The notes: generated by a model not told the origin, from the sequence alone. Numbered from the stretch's first letter, positions 1 through 13,685 are shown. The stretch: 64,000 nt of DNA from Lytechinus variegatus (GCF_018143015.1 NC_054755.1:12378124-12442123); one strand, 5' to 3'. A program made the numbers and translations.

Positions 1-217
1 CATAATTTGCTGTGCTAATTTTTTTCCCTGCATTCCTGACTCTTTTTATTTTATGACATTTTTTCATGAAAAAGTCATAAAAGTCTTCTTTCTATAGCAA
101 AATTCGTGGGCCGATACTTTGCCTCTGGACTTGAGTAGGACTCCTAAGGCAGGACCCTGGACCCATGCACCAACTCCGGGCTTCGCACTTTATAGTTATG
201 GGGGAAATATTTGGCTC

Positions 218-500
218 TGACCCAGTGGTGTACCTAGGATTTTCCACAGGGGGGGGGGAGGAAATTCCAAATTCGTCCGCCAAAAAATTTGACCAGCAAA
301 AAAAAAGGTCTTCAACCACAAATAAAGGATTTCGTACCAGAAAAAAATTAGACAAGCAAAAAAAAAAAAAAAACAAAAAAGGTCTTCAAGTTCAAAGGAG
401 TGGGCCAGGGATCAGTTGTGACTCGTCAAGGGGGGGGGGCATGCAGGGATACGTCCCTTGCATGGTTTGTGACTCGTCAGGGGGGCAGTCTGCCCCCTCT
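218..500. repeat. Dispersed G-run/A-run repeat
   Basis: ggggggggggaggaaattcc, ttcgtccgccaaaaaatttg, aaaaggtcttcaaccac and ggatttcgtaccag. The same words recur inverted at 9410-9640, and in part at 5990-6140, 17255-17545, 45590-45765, 47345-47565 and 63090-63365. Confidence 0.6.
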
Positions 501-2686
501 GCCCCTCCCTTCAACCCTTCATGAAAACATGCACCTGTTACGCCCAAGCCTTAGGTTCGAGTATACCCCTTTAAGTTTTCAGTATTTATCAACCCCATCC
601 GCCTTTTGATGTCTTTATAGATAGTAAGGTTGTGCTTTCATTTGATAGTACCTGCAAAAATAAAAAGAGCTGTTTGCTTCTTGTAATAAAAAAAATGGAA
701 AGAAAAAACGGAAATATCACCATGGCAGCTAAGCAGGGAAAATCTTAAAATCAGCGAGAAACTTGATATCGTGTTGCTTGACAATTTATCCAATCTACCA
801 ACCAATAATGGCGGTTTTTCACTGGAGGGGGAGGGGGCAGGAGCCATGGGCCGCTCATACAAGTACGGTTTTACTGATAATAGCTTTTTATGAAATGGTA
901 GAAGAGACTAAAAAATGTGAAGGAGGGGGAAGAAAATGTATTGGGAAAGAAGGAATGGGTTATGTTGCAAATAACCCGATTTTTTATTGTAAAAAAAACC
1001 CCACAAAAACAAAGTGATGTTACCTTCAGGTCATCTTTTTCTACCAAATACAATGGCACACTCCGAAAAATGTAAGGTTGTAAGGAGTAAACCACCCTAT
1101 AAAATGGCCGAGGAGTGAAGGCGTTTTCACTAAGGGTGGAAAACGCTATCCCTCCTTAGCCCTTTTCAACCCTTTTTGCCTTTGTGTTAGAATGTACCAG
1201 CACCCCTGCCAACCAAGAGGGACATTGGTAATTGTGAAAAAGATGGCATCATTGATGGGGATGAGCTAGTTCTATTTTAATTTAATAAAATATGTGCAAT
1301 TTTCACATGAAAGTAATATATTCTTGTGAAAATAATTGTTTATATTTTATAGCCTCTCTTCTTTCAGGTTTCTGTTGCCCCCTGTTCTGCATTCTACACA
1401 TTCTTTATTACCATTTATTTATTACTCGCTATTCTAATCGAGAAGATGCCTTTCTTACTTTGACTATTATGGTCCATGCTTTTACAATGACATTGAGGTT
1501 CCCTATTCTCCAAGGATGATGAAAAGTACATGTACATGTTCTATTTTGGAATGTACTCCCCTTTGTATTTCCAAATCATTACACGTTTTACATAATTGAG
1601 ATCAAAGTCCATTTTACATTATGTTCGACTTGTCATGAATACATCACAATTGCATGGTTTCTAATAAATTCCAATAATGAAACATTGTAAATGTTCAGCC
1701 CAAATGGATTTTTTTATGAGACGATACATCTAAGAAGCAAAATGCATACAAAGAGAAGGTTATGAATGTTCAAACCTTGTAAAATTTGTAATCACCATTC
1801 AAGCACTTCGAATTAGCCACATAGGTTTAAAACAAATCTTAGAAGAGTTTTCCCCATTTTTACACACGCAAATAAAATATGCGGATCAACTCTTCTTAAC
1901 TCTGTCATTTGAATGTCTTTAAAAATAAATGAGCTGTCCATCGGCCTTCGATTTCGCTCTCTCGCAAACAAATGAATGAATATTCACCGGATATCTCCTG
2001 GCCTTGTTCATATAGCATGGATGGATTTTAACAATTCAGATGAAATAAAGAAATATAATCTGTGCAGTCATTCTTTCCAGGCGCAGATCGACTGGGAATG
2101 GGGGGGGATTACGATGAACGAATGACCACTTTTTACCAAAAGTCTTTATAGAAAAATTCTCCTTTTTGGATGTGATAATGGAAATGTTTTTAAACCCTTT
2201 TTTAATCTGAAAATATAGAAAGGAAGAAGGAAGAGATAAGCAAAGTTATTGTTCAATTTTGGATCCGTCCATGATTCTTTAAAATAGAGAGTTTTCGCCC
2301 CAGGACGCACATCGGATTCAAGACAAGAAACCCTGTTGCCAAATGCAGATTCCTCCTGGATTCTGGACAAACGACATAATTAGCAAGTTTTCCTCAGTTC
2401 CGAAACTTAGGACGAACTGCTGTTCCGACACCAATTTTCGACAAAGACCTCCCAGCTGTTCATTGTGATTTGACTTGAATTTTCAATATATTTGCAGGTT
2501 TTTTTTAATTCATTCCGCGTCGCGGTGCAAGACTTCCTATACTATGAACGCACAGCCACAGCAGCAGCACGGAGTAGTGATGGATTCAAGGGGGGGGGGG
2601 GTGGGGCGGCTACCGTCTAATAATAAAGAAAAGAAGGAATATCTTTTCCTGTCATTTTTTTTTGCAGCCACTAAAGTAAATTCTTT
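500..2686. other. No gene seen
   Basis: AT-rich sequence with short spurious frames and a G-run near 2100. No splice-flanked coding stretch or strong repeat was recognised. Confidence 0.6.
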
Positions 2687-2955
2687 GCCCCGTCTTACAA
2701 ATAATTGCGGTTGATCCAATCAATCGCAACTATGGACGGCCAGCAACGTCAACATCTTATATGCATGTTTGTTCAAAATATTGTCCAGCTATACTATAAT
2801 ATTCATGCGTTCATTGTTTTCTTGAAAACTCACTGCGCTTCTCTTTGCATACAAAGGACATTGTGCAAATATTTTTGTAGGAAAAATTATGACACTGTTG
2901 GATTTCCATAGAGTTACGATCAATCAGATCAATCGTAACTCTTTGTAAGACGGGG
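2687..2955. mobile_element. MITE, GCCCCGTCTTACAAA ends
   Basis: Left gccccgtcttacaaataatt with gcggttgatccaatc; right gattgatc...aactctttgtaagacgggg inverted. Same family at 51189-51455 and 51557-51771, with a cousin at 22259-22398. Confidence 0.7.
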
Positions 2956-4354
2956 CCCTGGTCTACGATCGAGAGCCCTTATATAGGGTTGTTGTCATAT
3001 TTTCATCGTAGAACAAAATTGAAAAAAAAAGGTTCCGCCCCCCCCCCCCCTCTGAATGATTCTAGATCCACTGCAAGCGACGCATCTTACTTCTTACAGC
3101 ATGTTCAGCACATTTCGCTGACTCACTGTGGATTTGAGGTATCTAACGGTCGATCATGTTTCAGAGACATTTTTTTGTCTTCGAACGTCATGAAATGTAT
3201 ACGGAACTGGATTGTGAGGCCCTTATGTGTATCACTTTGGTTTTCTCAAATATTAGAATCTAAATATTTCGAAATGTTGATGGACGGAATATATTGCTGT
3301 ACACAATGTGTGACCCCCCCAAAAAAAACCCGCGCCTTTAAAGGGGTGTTTTTTTCGGTTTTTGGACGCGGTTGCACTGTCTTGTTAAAGGTATTAACAA
3401 CACTGGGTTTTTTAAGTGGTTTGAAACACGAGTCAATTGTCAAATGCGGGGTCAAACGTATAAAAGTTTTTTTTTCAAAGCTTTTTTTCAAACTTAAGAC
3501 AAGCCAAGCCAAATGTGTTTAGGTTTTCCCCGGGCCTTTTCCGCCTCTTTTCTGAAAAGTGTTCGGGTTCTTCCCGATTGTACAAAACTTGTTTAGGGGT
3601 TGTATTCTGGTGACAACTTTTAGGGGCAAAAATGTGTAAAATGAAGCCCGCGAAAATGTTTAGGGGTGTTGAAATAATTCGGTCACGCATGTGTACAGCA
3701 ATACATTTTGACTGGCCTCCTGGGACCTGAATCGATATCATCTTTCTTATTGTCTTCAAAGGGTTCAATACAACTCTCTAATAAACAATCGGTAAATCTA
3801 ATACAACCCGCACAAAAAATATATAGCACAGTACAGCTATAGCACGTCTGCATCAGCAATAATAAACAGTGTAGGCCTATAGTGCATATCAAGTTATGAT
3901 AGAATGTCTCTCTGAGCTTTCAAAGACTTGGAAATTATAACCCTGGTTTTAGCTGTCCAATTTGATCATTTTTTTTCTTTTCTGTTCAAATTATTTTCTA
4001 TTTGGAGTACCCCTTTAATCCATTCCAGACCGAGGGGAGAAATTTACGTCATAGTTTCACTTATACCCCCACACAAAAAATGTGCTGTGACCGATAAATT
4101 CGAGTGTGTAATTCCAATAATAATGTATCAAGGAATTGTGACATAGTTCATTTTAGTGCATAAGAATTGCATATACTTATAATCCATGTAATCTTAATAG
4201 CATGGAGGTAGAAATGACACTAATTCGATTGTATCTTTTAATATACATTTTGAAAAAAAATATTCAAACATATTTTTCATCATGCATTTTCTATATGAAG
4301 TTTTCCTCACTCCTGTTAACATGGTTAAATATCAATTGAACACTTATGCAGTGG

Positions 4355-4389
<35 letters not shown>

Positions 4390-4397
4390 CAAAGCTT

Positions 4398-4430
<33 letters not shown>

Positions 4431-5990
4431 CGGGATATATATATGTTCTAAGGGGCTCAGTGTCATCTGGATGGCCATCATTTTGAAAATTGATTTTGTG
4501 ACAAATTTTTAGTGTATGTTCAGCTACATAAAGATTTTGTTAAGAATCCCGATGAAATTCATGGAAACCAATAAAAATACAACTTTAATATTATTTCGGT
4601 GAAAATTCCAAAAGGCAACAAGCAGCCCATATCAAACCTATCACCGGGACCTATCATGACTATCAAACTATTTGAAAAGACAACTCCGTAGCACATGAGA
4701 CCCCGCCCCCTGCACTCTCGTTTATTGTTTACCAATAATTGAGTAATCAAGGAAACATCTGAATGTGCGCACAATAGTCTCTGGTTCTCTAATTTTGGTT
4801 AATTCTATAAATCCATGATTGATGCCGGATTGATGCTAAGAACAGGTTGGAAAGTAAAACCATATAGAGCTAATAAGTTAGCTCCAAGGTAAAACTTACC
4901 TTGATCTGTTTAAATCCAAATTGATCCCATCAACTGTTTTTATAATCACGATCTAAACATGAAAGAAACTGCGCGAAATGTGAAGTCTGTCTCTCCACAT
5001 ACAACAAATTTATGCAATCGGCTAAGCACGTTGTATATCGTTTGACTGTCGTCTGCTGTGCGAACACTCTTCGGCATGTACCAGCTTAATGCTCTAATCC
5101 GGTTAATTAATACAATTTTCAGCAGGAAATTCAGGATTAGTCGAAAAGGACCTGTTGCATGGATTCGTTCCAAGGCGTGTATAGATTAGGTTCTACAAAA
5201 ATCTGGTGTATTTATCAAGCACAAGATCCAAAAATCCTGACAGTAGTCTAAAATAATCAGAGAGCTCTCGTCGACGTAGGTTTCTTGTAAATGAAATAAT
5301 TCTGTTCTCTATACTCTCCATTGCATGCATGCAGTGCACATAAAATTTCTGTTCATAACAAAAACTTGGAAGCAAGCAGATGCATTATGAGTCAACAATA
5401 TATACAAATTCCCTATTGTATAGGAGCGCTGTAAGCCCGTGAACACTGCCTACAGTTAGCGGAATATACGGGATCGTTGAAATCGACATTTACGCCCATC
5501 ACCAGTTTGGAGATCATTCAAGCGATAAAAAAGTCTTTGTGAATCGCAACCAGAAGAATACACAGAAAGTATTTTTGGAATGAAAGAAAATTCTTCTGTA
5601 TTGACACCGAACGGACCCTTTCGGAGATTAGATTCAAAATGCTTAGACATCGTTTTGACATATGTAAATGAGAATTTTTCACAGGAATACAATCGCTTAT
5701 TTTGAAAGAAACATAATGACATACTTAGGTGAATATCATTAAAAAAAATTAAATTAAAAAAAGCAGATATAACATTATTTTGATGCACTGGTCTGTCTGT
5801 CTCTCCTTTTTTTTTTGGGGGGGGGGCGGGGCTAGAAATTCAGTAATCATAAAAATGATATCATCTTTCTTTTAATTGCATTCATACCCCACAGTGCAAT
5901 TGTGAAAAAAATAAACACGGAAATACACACTTACAAAGAACATTACATCGAGCATTGTATAATCATGGATTAAAGGCATTGGCGGCGGAA
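2956..5990. other. No gene seen
   Basis: Contains a C-run near 3040, a single MITE-type end (ggagtacccctttaa) near 4005, a TA microsatellite, and a 110-residue minus-strand frame at 5456-5788 with no recognisable domain and ordinary AT-rich composition. Confidence 0.55.
4357..4446. repeat. (TA)n microsatellite, two runs
   Basis: Two TA runs separated by ttgcaaagcttcacaca. Confidence 0.95.
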
Positions 5991-6145
5991 GCCAAAAAAA
6001 TTAAGTGGTCCGCCTTAAATTTTTGGATGGACACAAAAATTTGACAAGCAAAAAAAAAAAAGAAAGGTCATCAACAAAAAAAAATGGGGGAACCGTCCCC
6101 CCACCTCAAATTTAGGGGGGGAGGAGGACCCCCGCCGCCTTTGAT

Positions 6146-6995
6146 TAAAGGGGTACTCCAGGCTGAAGCTGATGGAAATATGTCATTTGAACAGATAAGA
6201 AAAATCAGACAAACAAAACCGGGTAAGGAATAACAAAGTTACGACATTTTGAAGATTTGCATTATTTTGGTGAAATAGTTCTTGGCATATCTTCATGAAT
6301 ATTCGATGAGCAAACTGATGATGTCATATCCCCACCTAATCTTTTGTATGTTACAGTATTATGACATTACGTTTTTTCAACTTTTGTCATTTAAGAATTG
6401 AAAATATTGGATCGATTCTGATTCAGTGCATTAGCTATACATTGCAGCGACTTATTTCATTATAGATGTTATAAGATAAGAGATATAAGAGATGATTTTA
6501 TTATAATATAGGGTATTTATATTACGCACATATCCACCTTGTTAGGTGCTCAAGGCGCTCCTATATTACCCGGCTAAGCTAGGCGTTCATAGCGCACACA
6601 GCGTTTTAAGGAATTACTTCCTACCGGTACCCATTTACCTCACCTGGGTTGAGTGCAGCACATTGTGGATCAGTTTCTTGCTGTAGGAAATTACGCCATG
6701 GCTGGGATTCGAACCCACGACCCTCTGTTTCAAAGTCCGAAGACTAATCCACTGGGCCACAACGCTCCATTATGTCATACAGACATGCATGAAATGTGAA
6801 ATAATTATGACATAAGAAATGGAAGATGGGGGCATGTCATCATCATCCCACTTGATGAACATCAATGATGCTATGCATAATACATATTTTCACAAAATTG
6901 CTAAACAATGAAATTCAATAACTTCGTAATTTGTTATCGTCGACTTTGATGACCCACAGTTTTCATGTGGGTGAAATTACATTCAGCCTTTAATA
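6146..6995. mobile_element. Palindromic MITE (TTAAAGGGGTACTCCAGGCTG family) interrupted by a SINE
   Basis: Left end ttaaaggggtactccaggct, inner text aatattcgatgagcaaactg; right end cattcagcctttaat with tgatgaacatcaatgatgctatgc. The right half is diverged. A tRNA-derived SINE occupies roughly 6500-6768. Confidence 0.6.
6500..6768 (-). mobile_element. tRNA-derived SINE
   Basis: Minus strand: tRNA-like head ggagcgttgtggcccagtgg with B box ggttcgaatcc, then a conserved body (gccatggcgtaatttcc, actcaacccaggtgagg, gggtaccggtagg) and a tail. Same family at 55345-55567 (-) and 29378-29615 (+); relative at 45118-45428 (-). Confidence 0.8.
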
Positions 6996-7991
6996 TTTAT
7001 ATCCTAGAATAAATAGCCATTATTCAAACACCTCACTCCTCTTCTGTAAATGAAATTTTGGAGTGTAAACGATTTTCCCAACAAAAGTGTGTTAGATTTC
7101 AGATCTAAGATGTGTATTGTCAAAATTAATAAGGTCTTAGTCGGAATAGTGCATGCATGAGATAAAACAAAAATAGTAACATAATTTGTTGTGTATATTG
7201 CAGGATTATGTTCTGTGTGATCTACATGTCTGATGATTGTAAGTATTTTGCTCGAAGAAATATATTCAATTTTTTTTCCTTTTGAAAACAGAATAATGAA
7301 ATGGAAGAACGGTGATGTAAGGGGAAAATGCTTCAAATAGGGTCTGCGTGCACATACTAACAATACTCAGCGCGATTTGGGGGGCTTATGCATATTCAGG
7401 TTGCTCAATGAATATTCATGTTCGAGAATAGCCATCTTTTTGCCATTTTCTCCTTCTGTAAGTGGAATTCGGAAGCAAGTGTGATAGGTCTTCACCACAA
7501 TAGATATGGGATATATTTTGATATCCATTTCGTGTATTGTTACAATAAAAGTGGATCTTAATCACATTTCTTTCGTGAAGTATACACTGAAACAGTAACC
7601 GTATTTTTTCTGATATTGATTACGACTTCTATATATCAAAGTTGTATCCCACCACACGGCGTGGTCCGGTGGTATTGGGTTTAAACCCTCTCAAGTATAT
7701 GAATTCACATTGTGATATTATCAAGTAATGATTAACTCGAACCCATTACCGGCTTTCGACCACATTTTGAAGAAATTTCTGAATAACATATCTTGGAAAC
7801 TTAGATAAATACGGGGCATTAAAGTATTTCAATGCGTTGCTGGTGCATTGATGAGGAGGTTGTTTGAATCGTAATTTTGATGAAACATTTTGCATTCTGA
7901 ACCTAAGAAGTTGTGCAGGATATTATGTATCAGCCTGAAAATTTTGGACCAGTAGCCAATAGCACCCCCTCTCTCTTTTTTTCTCTTTACT

Positions 7992-8430
7992 TTAAAGGGG
8001 AAGTTCATCCTTACAAAAAAGTTTACTGTAAAAATAGAAAAATAACAATTATTGGCGCGGGTTTGAGAAAAATATAGCGAAGTTTAAAGCAGTTATTACA
8101 TATTTTTATCTGTGATTATGCAGGCCGCTTCCCAATATATCGTATAAAAAAATCGAAGAAATGTTTTATTCTCAGAAAATTGAAGATGTCATTTTTATTG
8201 TAATCTAGTATACACCCGCTCCTGAATATTTTTTGATTGACAATTACACATTTTGATTTATGAATTTTATATTACACAACGTTATTATGGAGGCGGCATC
8301 TCGTAAATGACATCACAAATAAAACAAAAATCAAACTCTAATAACCTTTTAAGCTTTGATGGACTTTTCTGAAACCTTCGCCAATATTTTTTTTCTGGTA
8401 GTTTTAAAAAAATCTTCGGAGTGAACCCTG
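7992..8430. mobile_element. MITE, TTTAAAGGGGAAGTTCATCC family (unit 1)
   Basis: Left end tttaaaggggaagttcatcc; right end ggagtgaaccctgg. Orthologous to 16623-17107 in unit 2, so it predates the duplication. A remnant of the family lies at about 30285-30450. Confidence 0.65.
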
Positions 8431-8439
8431 GTGAGCATT

Positions 8440-8900
8440 TCATCAAGTGCCGAGAGTGAGCTGAAATTTCTTTATATTCTGACCTGAAAACTTGATATTC
8501 TAAGCATTTTTGGTACCAATGATTAAGATTTGTATCTAAAAGAACAATAGATGCGAGCGCGAAGCGCGAGCTGAAAATTTTGATATTTCGATCTGAAAAA
8601 ATGACAGTTTAATGGACGTTTTTGATGAAGAACAAGATATATATCCAAGAAAAGATGATTGCAAATCGAAGCAGTTCTTTTGAGGCTTAGAACTGAAAAT
8701 GGGACATTTACATTCACCTAATTATTCATGAAAAGTATATGGGTTTTTGCTACAGAAATGATGCGAGCGCGAAGCGCGAGCTGAAAATTTGTATATTCCA
8801 ATCTGAAAAGCGGACATTTTGAGCACGATTTTAAATAAAGAACGAGTTGTGTATCACCATCTCGCTTGCTGAACATTACAATCTTGTTTTTTTAATGCAT
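8440..8900. repeat. Array with palindromic core GCGAGCGCGAAGCGCGAGC (2-3 units)
   Basis: atgcgagcgcgaagcgcgag followed by ctgaaaattt at about 8551 and 8761, with a weaker unit near 8450 (gagagtgagctgaaat). Spacing about 210 bp. Absent from the corresponding part of unit 2. Confidence 0.8.
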
Positions 8901-9409
8901 ATCCGGAATTATTGGGGGGGGGGCAAAATGATGTTTGCCCCCCCCCCCAATATTTTCATTGTTGGGGCGATCGCCCCCACAGGATTGACGCCTCTGGTCA
9001 GATCTGACATTTTTCCTTGATTCTGATTGGCTTAGAAGTTAGAAGCACTTTCACTATGGTAACTGTCGGATAAAACAGGACTTGTCAGATCAAGTCCTTT
9101 CATGACTACTTCCACATGACTAAAAGAGAATCTACCAAAATGTACGATTGTACGATTTCTTGATTAAGATATAAAACGCGAGCAACTCTACCACAAAATG
9201 CTGGAGATATTTATCGAACAAAATATGGGGAGCATTTCATGAAACAAAGTATCATTCAGTGACTCATGTTATAAGCTATTGAAATCCTTACATCTGATTG
9301 TATCAGAATAGTTTATCATTTTGCTTCATGAAACAGCCCCGCGCCTGTCATCTTTAAATCGGTCGCTTTTACCCGTCGCCTTTCCTTTCCACGTTTAAAA
9401 ACACGCCTT

Positions 9410-9640
9410 TCCACTAGCGTACCTACGGACGAGCCACAACCAATGCAAAGGACGTATCCTCCCTGCCCCCCCCCTGACGAGCTTTGAAAGACCTCCCCCC
9501 CCCCCTGACGAGCTTGAAGACCTTTTTTTTTTGCTTGTCAATTTTTTCCTGGTACGAAATTATTTGTGATTGAAGACCTTTTTTTTCTTGTCAAATTTTA
9601 GCGGACGGTTTTGCCCCCCCCCCCTCCACTGCGCCTTTCA
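9410..9640. repeat. Dispersed C-run repeat (inverse of 218-500)
   Basis: ctagcgtacctacggacg, ccccctgacgagcttgaag, ggtacgaaattatttgtga, cttgtcaaattttagcggac, each next to a run of C. Two partial units in tandem. Confidence 0.6.
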
Positions 9641-9894
9641 GTCATCTACACACAATGAAGTAGCGAAGCGACGACGTCACACACACACACACACAAAAAT
9701 AAAAATAAGCATGATGAAAAACATCCATAACCCAATTTAGTGAGAATCGGTACGTGGGGTCCCAAAGCGAAGACGTACTAGGATTACCAAGTTAGCCTGT
9801 TCATTCATTTGGGCTATGCATTACTTGGGGCCATCAATTCATGACATTCACTGCAAGGTTTTTGTTCATACTCTTACCAGAAAATACTCGCATA

Positions 9895-10245
9895 CATTCG
9901 TTATTCCGAAAACGAAATGAGGTTCGTAATTCCAAGGAGCTTCAAACAGAGTTTGAAGCTCCTTGGTAATTCCGAAGGTTCGTTAATCCGAAAACGTAAT
10001 GATTAACGAACCTTATTTCGTTTTCGGATTAACGAACCTTCGGAACATCGAACCTTATTTCGTTTTCGGACTAACGAACCTTCGGAACATCGAACCTTAT
10101 TTCGTTTTCGGATTATCGAACCCTCGGAATAACGAACCTTCGGAATAACGCCACAAATGTTCGGATTAACGAACCCTTTTACGTTTTCGGATTAACGAAC
10201 GTCGAGGTATTGGCAATTTACCGTGTTTTGGAATTACGAAGTGTA
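9895..10245. repeat. Minisatellite, TTCGTTTTCGGATTAACGAACC units
   Basis: Roughly 40-45-bp units built from accttatttcgttttcgga and ttaacgaaccttcggaa, in both orientations at the left. A perfect 16-bp hairpin (ccaaggagcttcaaac, aga, complement) sits at 9935-9969. Confidence 0.82.
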
Positions 10246-10351
10246 ACCAAAATACTCATACTCGTATCTAAATACTTATTTACGATGTCTTACTCGCTAT
10301 TGAAATTGCCATTGTGTCCTGAACAATTCCTTCACTCGTGACAAAGATAAA

Positions 10352-10660
10352 GGCCCGTATTCTGAAGTCGGGTTTAACTTAACTCAGGTTTAGAGTTGTG
10401 GTTTAAGTATGGACAGCCAATTGTTACATAATCACTAACAGTAGAGATATCATACTTCAGCTCATTCGGCTCTCAAATCATTCATAATTGTGTAGGAAGT
10501 ATAAATAGATGATTGTCATCACCATCGATGAATCATGCAAGAGCACAGTAAACATAAGAAACATAAAACTTAATAAAAATTTTGATACTTTTGGCTTCCC
10601 ATACTTGAACCACAACTTTAAACCTGAGTTTAAGTTGAACCCGACTTCAGAATTCTTGAC
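10352..10660. mobile_element. Palindromic MITE, GGCCCGTATTCTGAAGTCGGG family
   Basis: Left arm ggcccgtattctgaagtcgg, caggtttagagttgtggttt; right arm aaccacaactttaaacctg and cccgacttcagaattc. The middle holds unrelated AT-rich sequence. Confidence 0.8.
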
Positions 10661-10677
10661 TGGGACGAAAGTTCAAG

Positions 10678-10783
10678 GTTGACGGTATGTCTTCTAAATT
10701 AACCCCTCCATCATTTTCTTGTCAGATCTATTGACGGTATGCCTTCTAAATCAACCGCTCCATTATTTTCTTGTCAGATCTCG
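10678..10783. repeat. Two-copy direct tandem repeat, about 52 bp
   Basis: ttgacggtatgtcttctaaa... and ttgacggtatgccttctaaa..., each ending tcttgtcagatct. Two units only. Confidence 0.7.
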
Positions 10784-10901
10784 AACACATATTGTCATTA
10801 CACACTTCATTAGATAACATTTGTCAACTCACTTCATTCACTCATTACCATTCATGAAATATCGTGCATCCCCTAGTGCATAATTAGAGAGTTTTCGCAT
10901 G

Positions 10902-11166
10902 TACTACGGAGCCGCTCTCTGCAACAATTCCTTGAAGTGCACGTGAAATCAAAATGGGGAGCTGAGAGGCTTTTGTCGAAAGTTGGTGGACCAAGACAGC
11001 AGCGAAGCATCTTGACTTGGACGACGACGATATATTTAAAATGATCATCCAGTGCAAATGTTCACATGATCTGCTGTCCCCGTCCACCAAATTTAAAAGC
11101 CTCTCAGCTCTCCATTGTGATTTTTTTTCAAAGGAATTGGTGCGTTGTAGAGAGCGACTCCATAGC
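10902..11166. mobile_element. Palindromic element with about 85-bp arms
   Basis: ggagccgctctctgcaacaa and ggggagctgagaggctttt on the left recur inverted on the right (aaaagcctctcagctctcc, gtagagagcgactcc). Overlapping open frames here are a by-product of the palindrome. Confidence 0.7.
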
Positions 11167-12763
11167 AAATGCAAAAACTCCTTTGTATATCAGTCTGTGG
11201 GAGCAATCGTAAATTATTCACGACTAAAATAAAACAATAATAGAAAGCTACAGAAGTAGAATTTATAGCATTTACTGATATTGTGCATACGTGTACATCT
11301 ATATTTTGCAGCATAGAGCACATTCAAGTATCTGATCGTTTGCCAATATTATGATGAAATTAATTAATATGATTATTGTCATTGATCATGAACGGAACAA
11401 TACATGGTAAAATAAAATCAACGGGCAGGTACCAAGCGCATCCGAGATTCGAGAAAAAAAAAATGTTAAGAAACATGTAGAAAATGATGATTTAACATGT
11501 ATCTTGTGGAAAATCATACAAGCACAAAGAAGGCATTTCAAGGTGTTTGATTAGTGTTCAGACTACAGAGGTTAAATCAGATATCTCGCAGGCACAAAGG
11601 ATGGTTCTATGCATTCAAACACCAAACACTCATAAACCATTCTTTGTAGCCCAACACTGAAGCGCCAAAAAAGAGAAAACACTTGATTGCTCACAGAGCA
11701 TAACAACGATAGAAAAACAAAATCAACAAGAAATGCCACCAATACTTTCCTGTGATATTTGAAGCATTTGATATGTTTGAAGAACCCACGACATGTCAGA
11801 AAGAAATGAACTACAAAACTAAATAAACATAATGGTTTTCGGTCATTTTTCGCTCATTTGGTTTAGGTAGCAGACGATGCTAGCCTGCTAGTATATAGTA
11901 AACTTACGCAGACCCTATTGCAAATCAAAATCAAATCCGGACTCGATATTTTCTTCCTCAAACTGTAGCTATATTCTAAATATCAGTAGGCAAACCTTCA
12001 TAGTACAGGGACGTCGTTACCTTCAACATTAAATGCGTTAATTAAGTTTGGTTGGACTGTATTAATTATTATTTCAAATGAAAAGGGTTTAGGAAGGAGG
12101 AACGGAAACTATCATACGTTAGTCACGTGACGTTGTACACAGAAATATGCCATGTTCTGCCTGCTCGATCCCAGTTTTGGGAAATAATGAGAAGTAACCA
12201 TTTTACCAGTCATAAAGTATTATACAATTACATCAAACTGTAGGTAATCTATTTCGCTTTGAGATGACAATCAATCTCGACCCTTAGGGATACTCCATTG
12301 GGAAAACAAAGATGCCAACGTCTCGAAAATATGGGTGGTTTTAGACCGTTTGCCATAGTAGCAAGAGTTGTGAACATGGACACATTCAAATGAACAGCGA
12401 GACGTAAATGGTGAATTAATTGTAATAATGTTTACATCAAATAAATGGAATTGGATAACATTTTCACACTTTTATCAATCTAGTGTGAGATTATTTATAG
12501 TTATAAAGATATTCCCGGATGTTCATGAGAACCACTGCTCCCTTTGTTAAAGCTGTGTGTGTGTGGACTTTTGGACACTCAAATGCACGCGACTAACCAT
12601 TATGTTAAAATTAAAGAGACCAATGATTGAATACTTGTAACAGATGGAACATCATAATGGGAAAAGGTACCGTTCTTTTGTAAGACGACACATATATTCA
12701 ACACGCCGACACTCAGACATCTTCATATTCATATCACAGCACCACATAGAGTTGAGTCCAGAA
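11167..12763. other. Duplicated downstream flank of the distal eIF4A exon
   Basis: Parallels 19022-21350 (shared catgtatcttgtggaaaatc, ggtgtttgattagtgttcag, acacgccgacactcagacat). Probably 3' UTR and flank. No polyadenylation signal could be assigned with confidence. Confidence 0.5.
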
Positions 12764-13353
12764 TTTAAAGGGGAATGAAACCTTTGGAACAAATAGACTT
12801 TTGTAGAAACAGAAAAATCAAAGAATAAGAATAAAGAAAGTTTGAGAAAAATCGGACAAATAATGAGAAAGTTATGAGCATTTGAATATTGCAATCACTA
12901 ATGCTATGGAGATCCTCCCATTGGCAATGCGACAAGGATGTGTGATGTCACTGATGAACAACTTTCCCTTTGGTGGGCTATAAAATACCCTCAAAATGTA
13001 TCTTTTTGCTTTTTCTAATGATGATACAAACTCTTTATCCATGATGTATTCTTAAAATATGTAATACATGCCCTCATGTAGAAAGAACACATGATCTATG
13101 GATAGATGTGATAAAAGAGGCAATTCAAGTGAAATATATACTAAGTAATGGGGAGAGTTGTTCACAAGTGTCATCACACATCTTTGTCGCATTGCCAATT
13201 TGCTATCTCCATAGCATTAGTGATCGCAATATTCAAATGCTCATAACTTTCTCATTATTTGTCCGATTTTTCTCTAACTTTTGTTGATCTGTTTCTATGA
13301 TTTTTCTGTTTGCACACAAGCTATCTTGTACCAATGGTTTCATTCTTCTTTAA
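12764..13353. mobile_element. Palindromic MITE, TTTAAAGGGGAATGAAACC family
   Basis: The left end ttaaaggggaatgaaacc and right end ggtttcattcttctttaa are inverted, and internal text such as tccgatttttctc recurs inverted. It is absent from the matching position in unit 2 (about 21350: gtccagaatttgacttgcgg). It lies within or beyond the 3' end of the distal eIF4A terminal exon. Confidence 0.75.
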
Positions 13354-13685
13354 CTTGCGGATTACATATTAGCAATAATTACACAAAGCGCCCCACCCCC
13401 ACCCAGTGACTCCTAAACTACAAAACCCCTTTCGTTTGAAATGACGATATTTTCTCTACAACAGAATGTAAATAAAGAAATATCTTGTTTAAAACGACTT
13501 ATCAAATTGTAATATCATTCACATTTCACATTAGCACAAAAAATAGATATGATTTCACTATAACAATCTACACAAACTTATCTATCTGGGAGTCACCAAG
13601 ATACAAAGATTATAACCCTTGACCGAGTCTTTCTCGTGTTTGTCTCCAACTATAATCATCAACACTGTCATCAGTCGCATCAGTA

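Noticed and set aside
2989..3522. 177-residue plus-strand open frame
   Set aside because: Starts in a C-run, composition follows AT-rich noncoding DNA, no domain recognised and no supporting context.
5456..5788. 110-residue minus-strand frame as a gene
   Set aside because: No domain, signal or splice context recognised; left as unannotated.
10884..11232. Overlapping frames on both strands (96 and 71 residues)
   Set aside because: They fall within a palindromic element and mirror each other.
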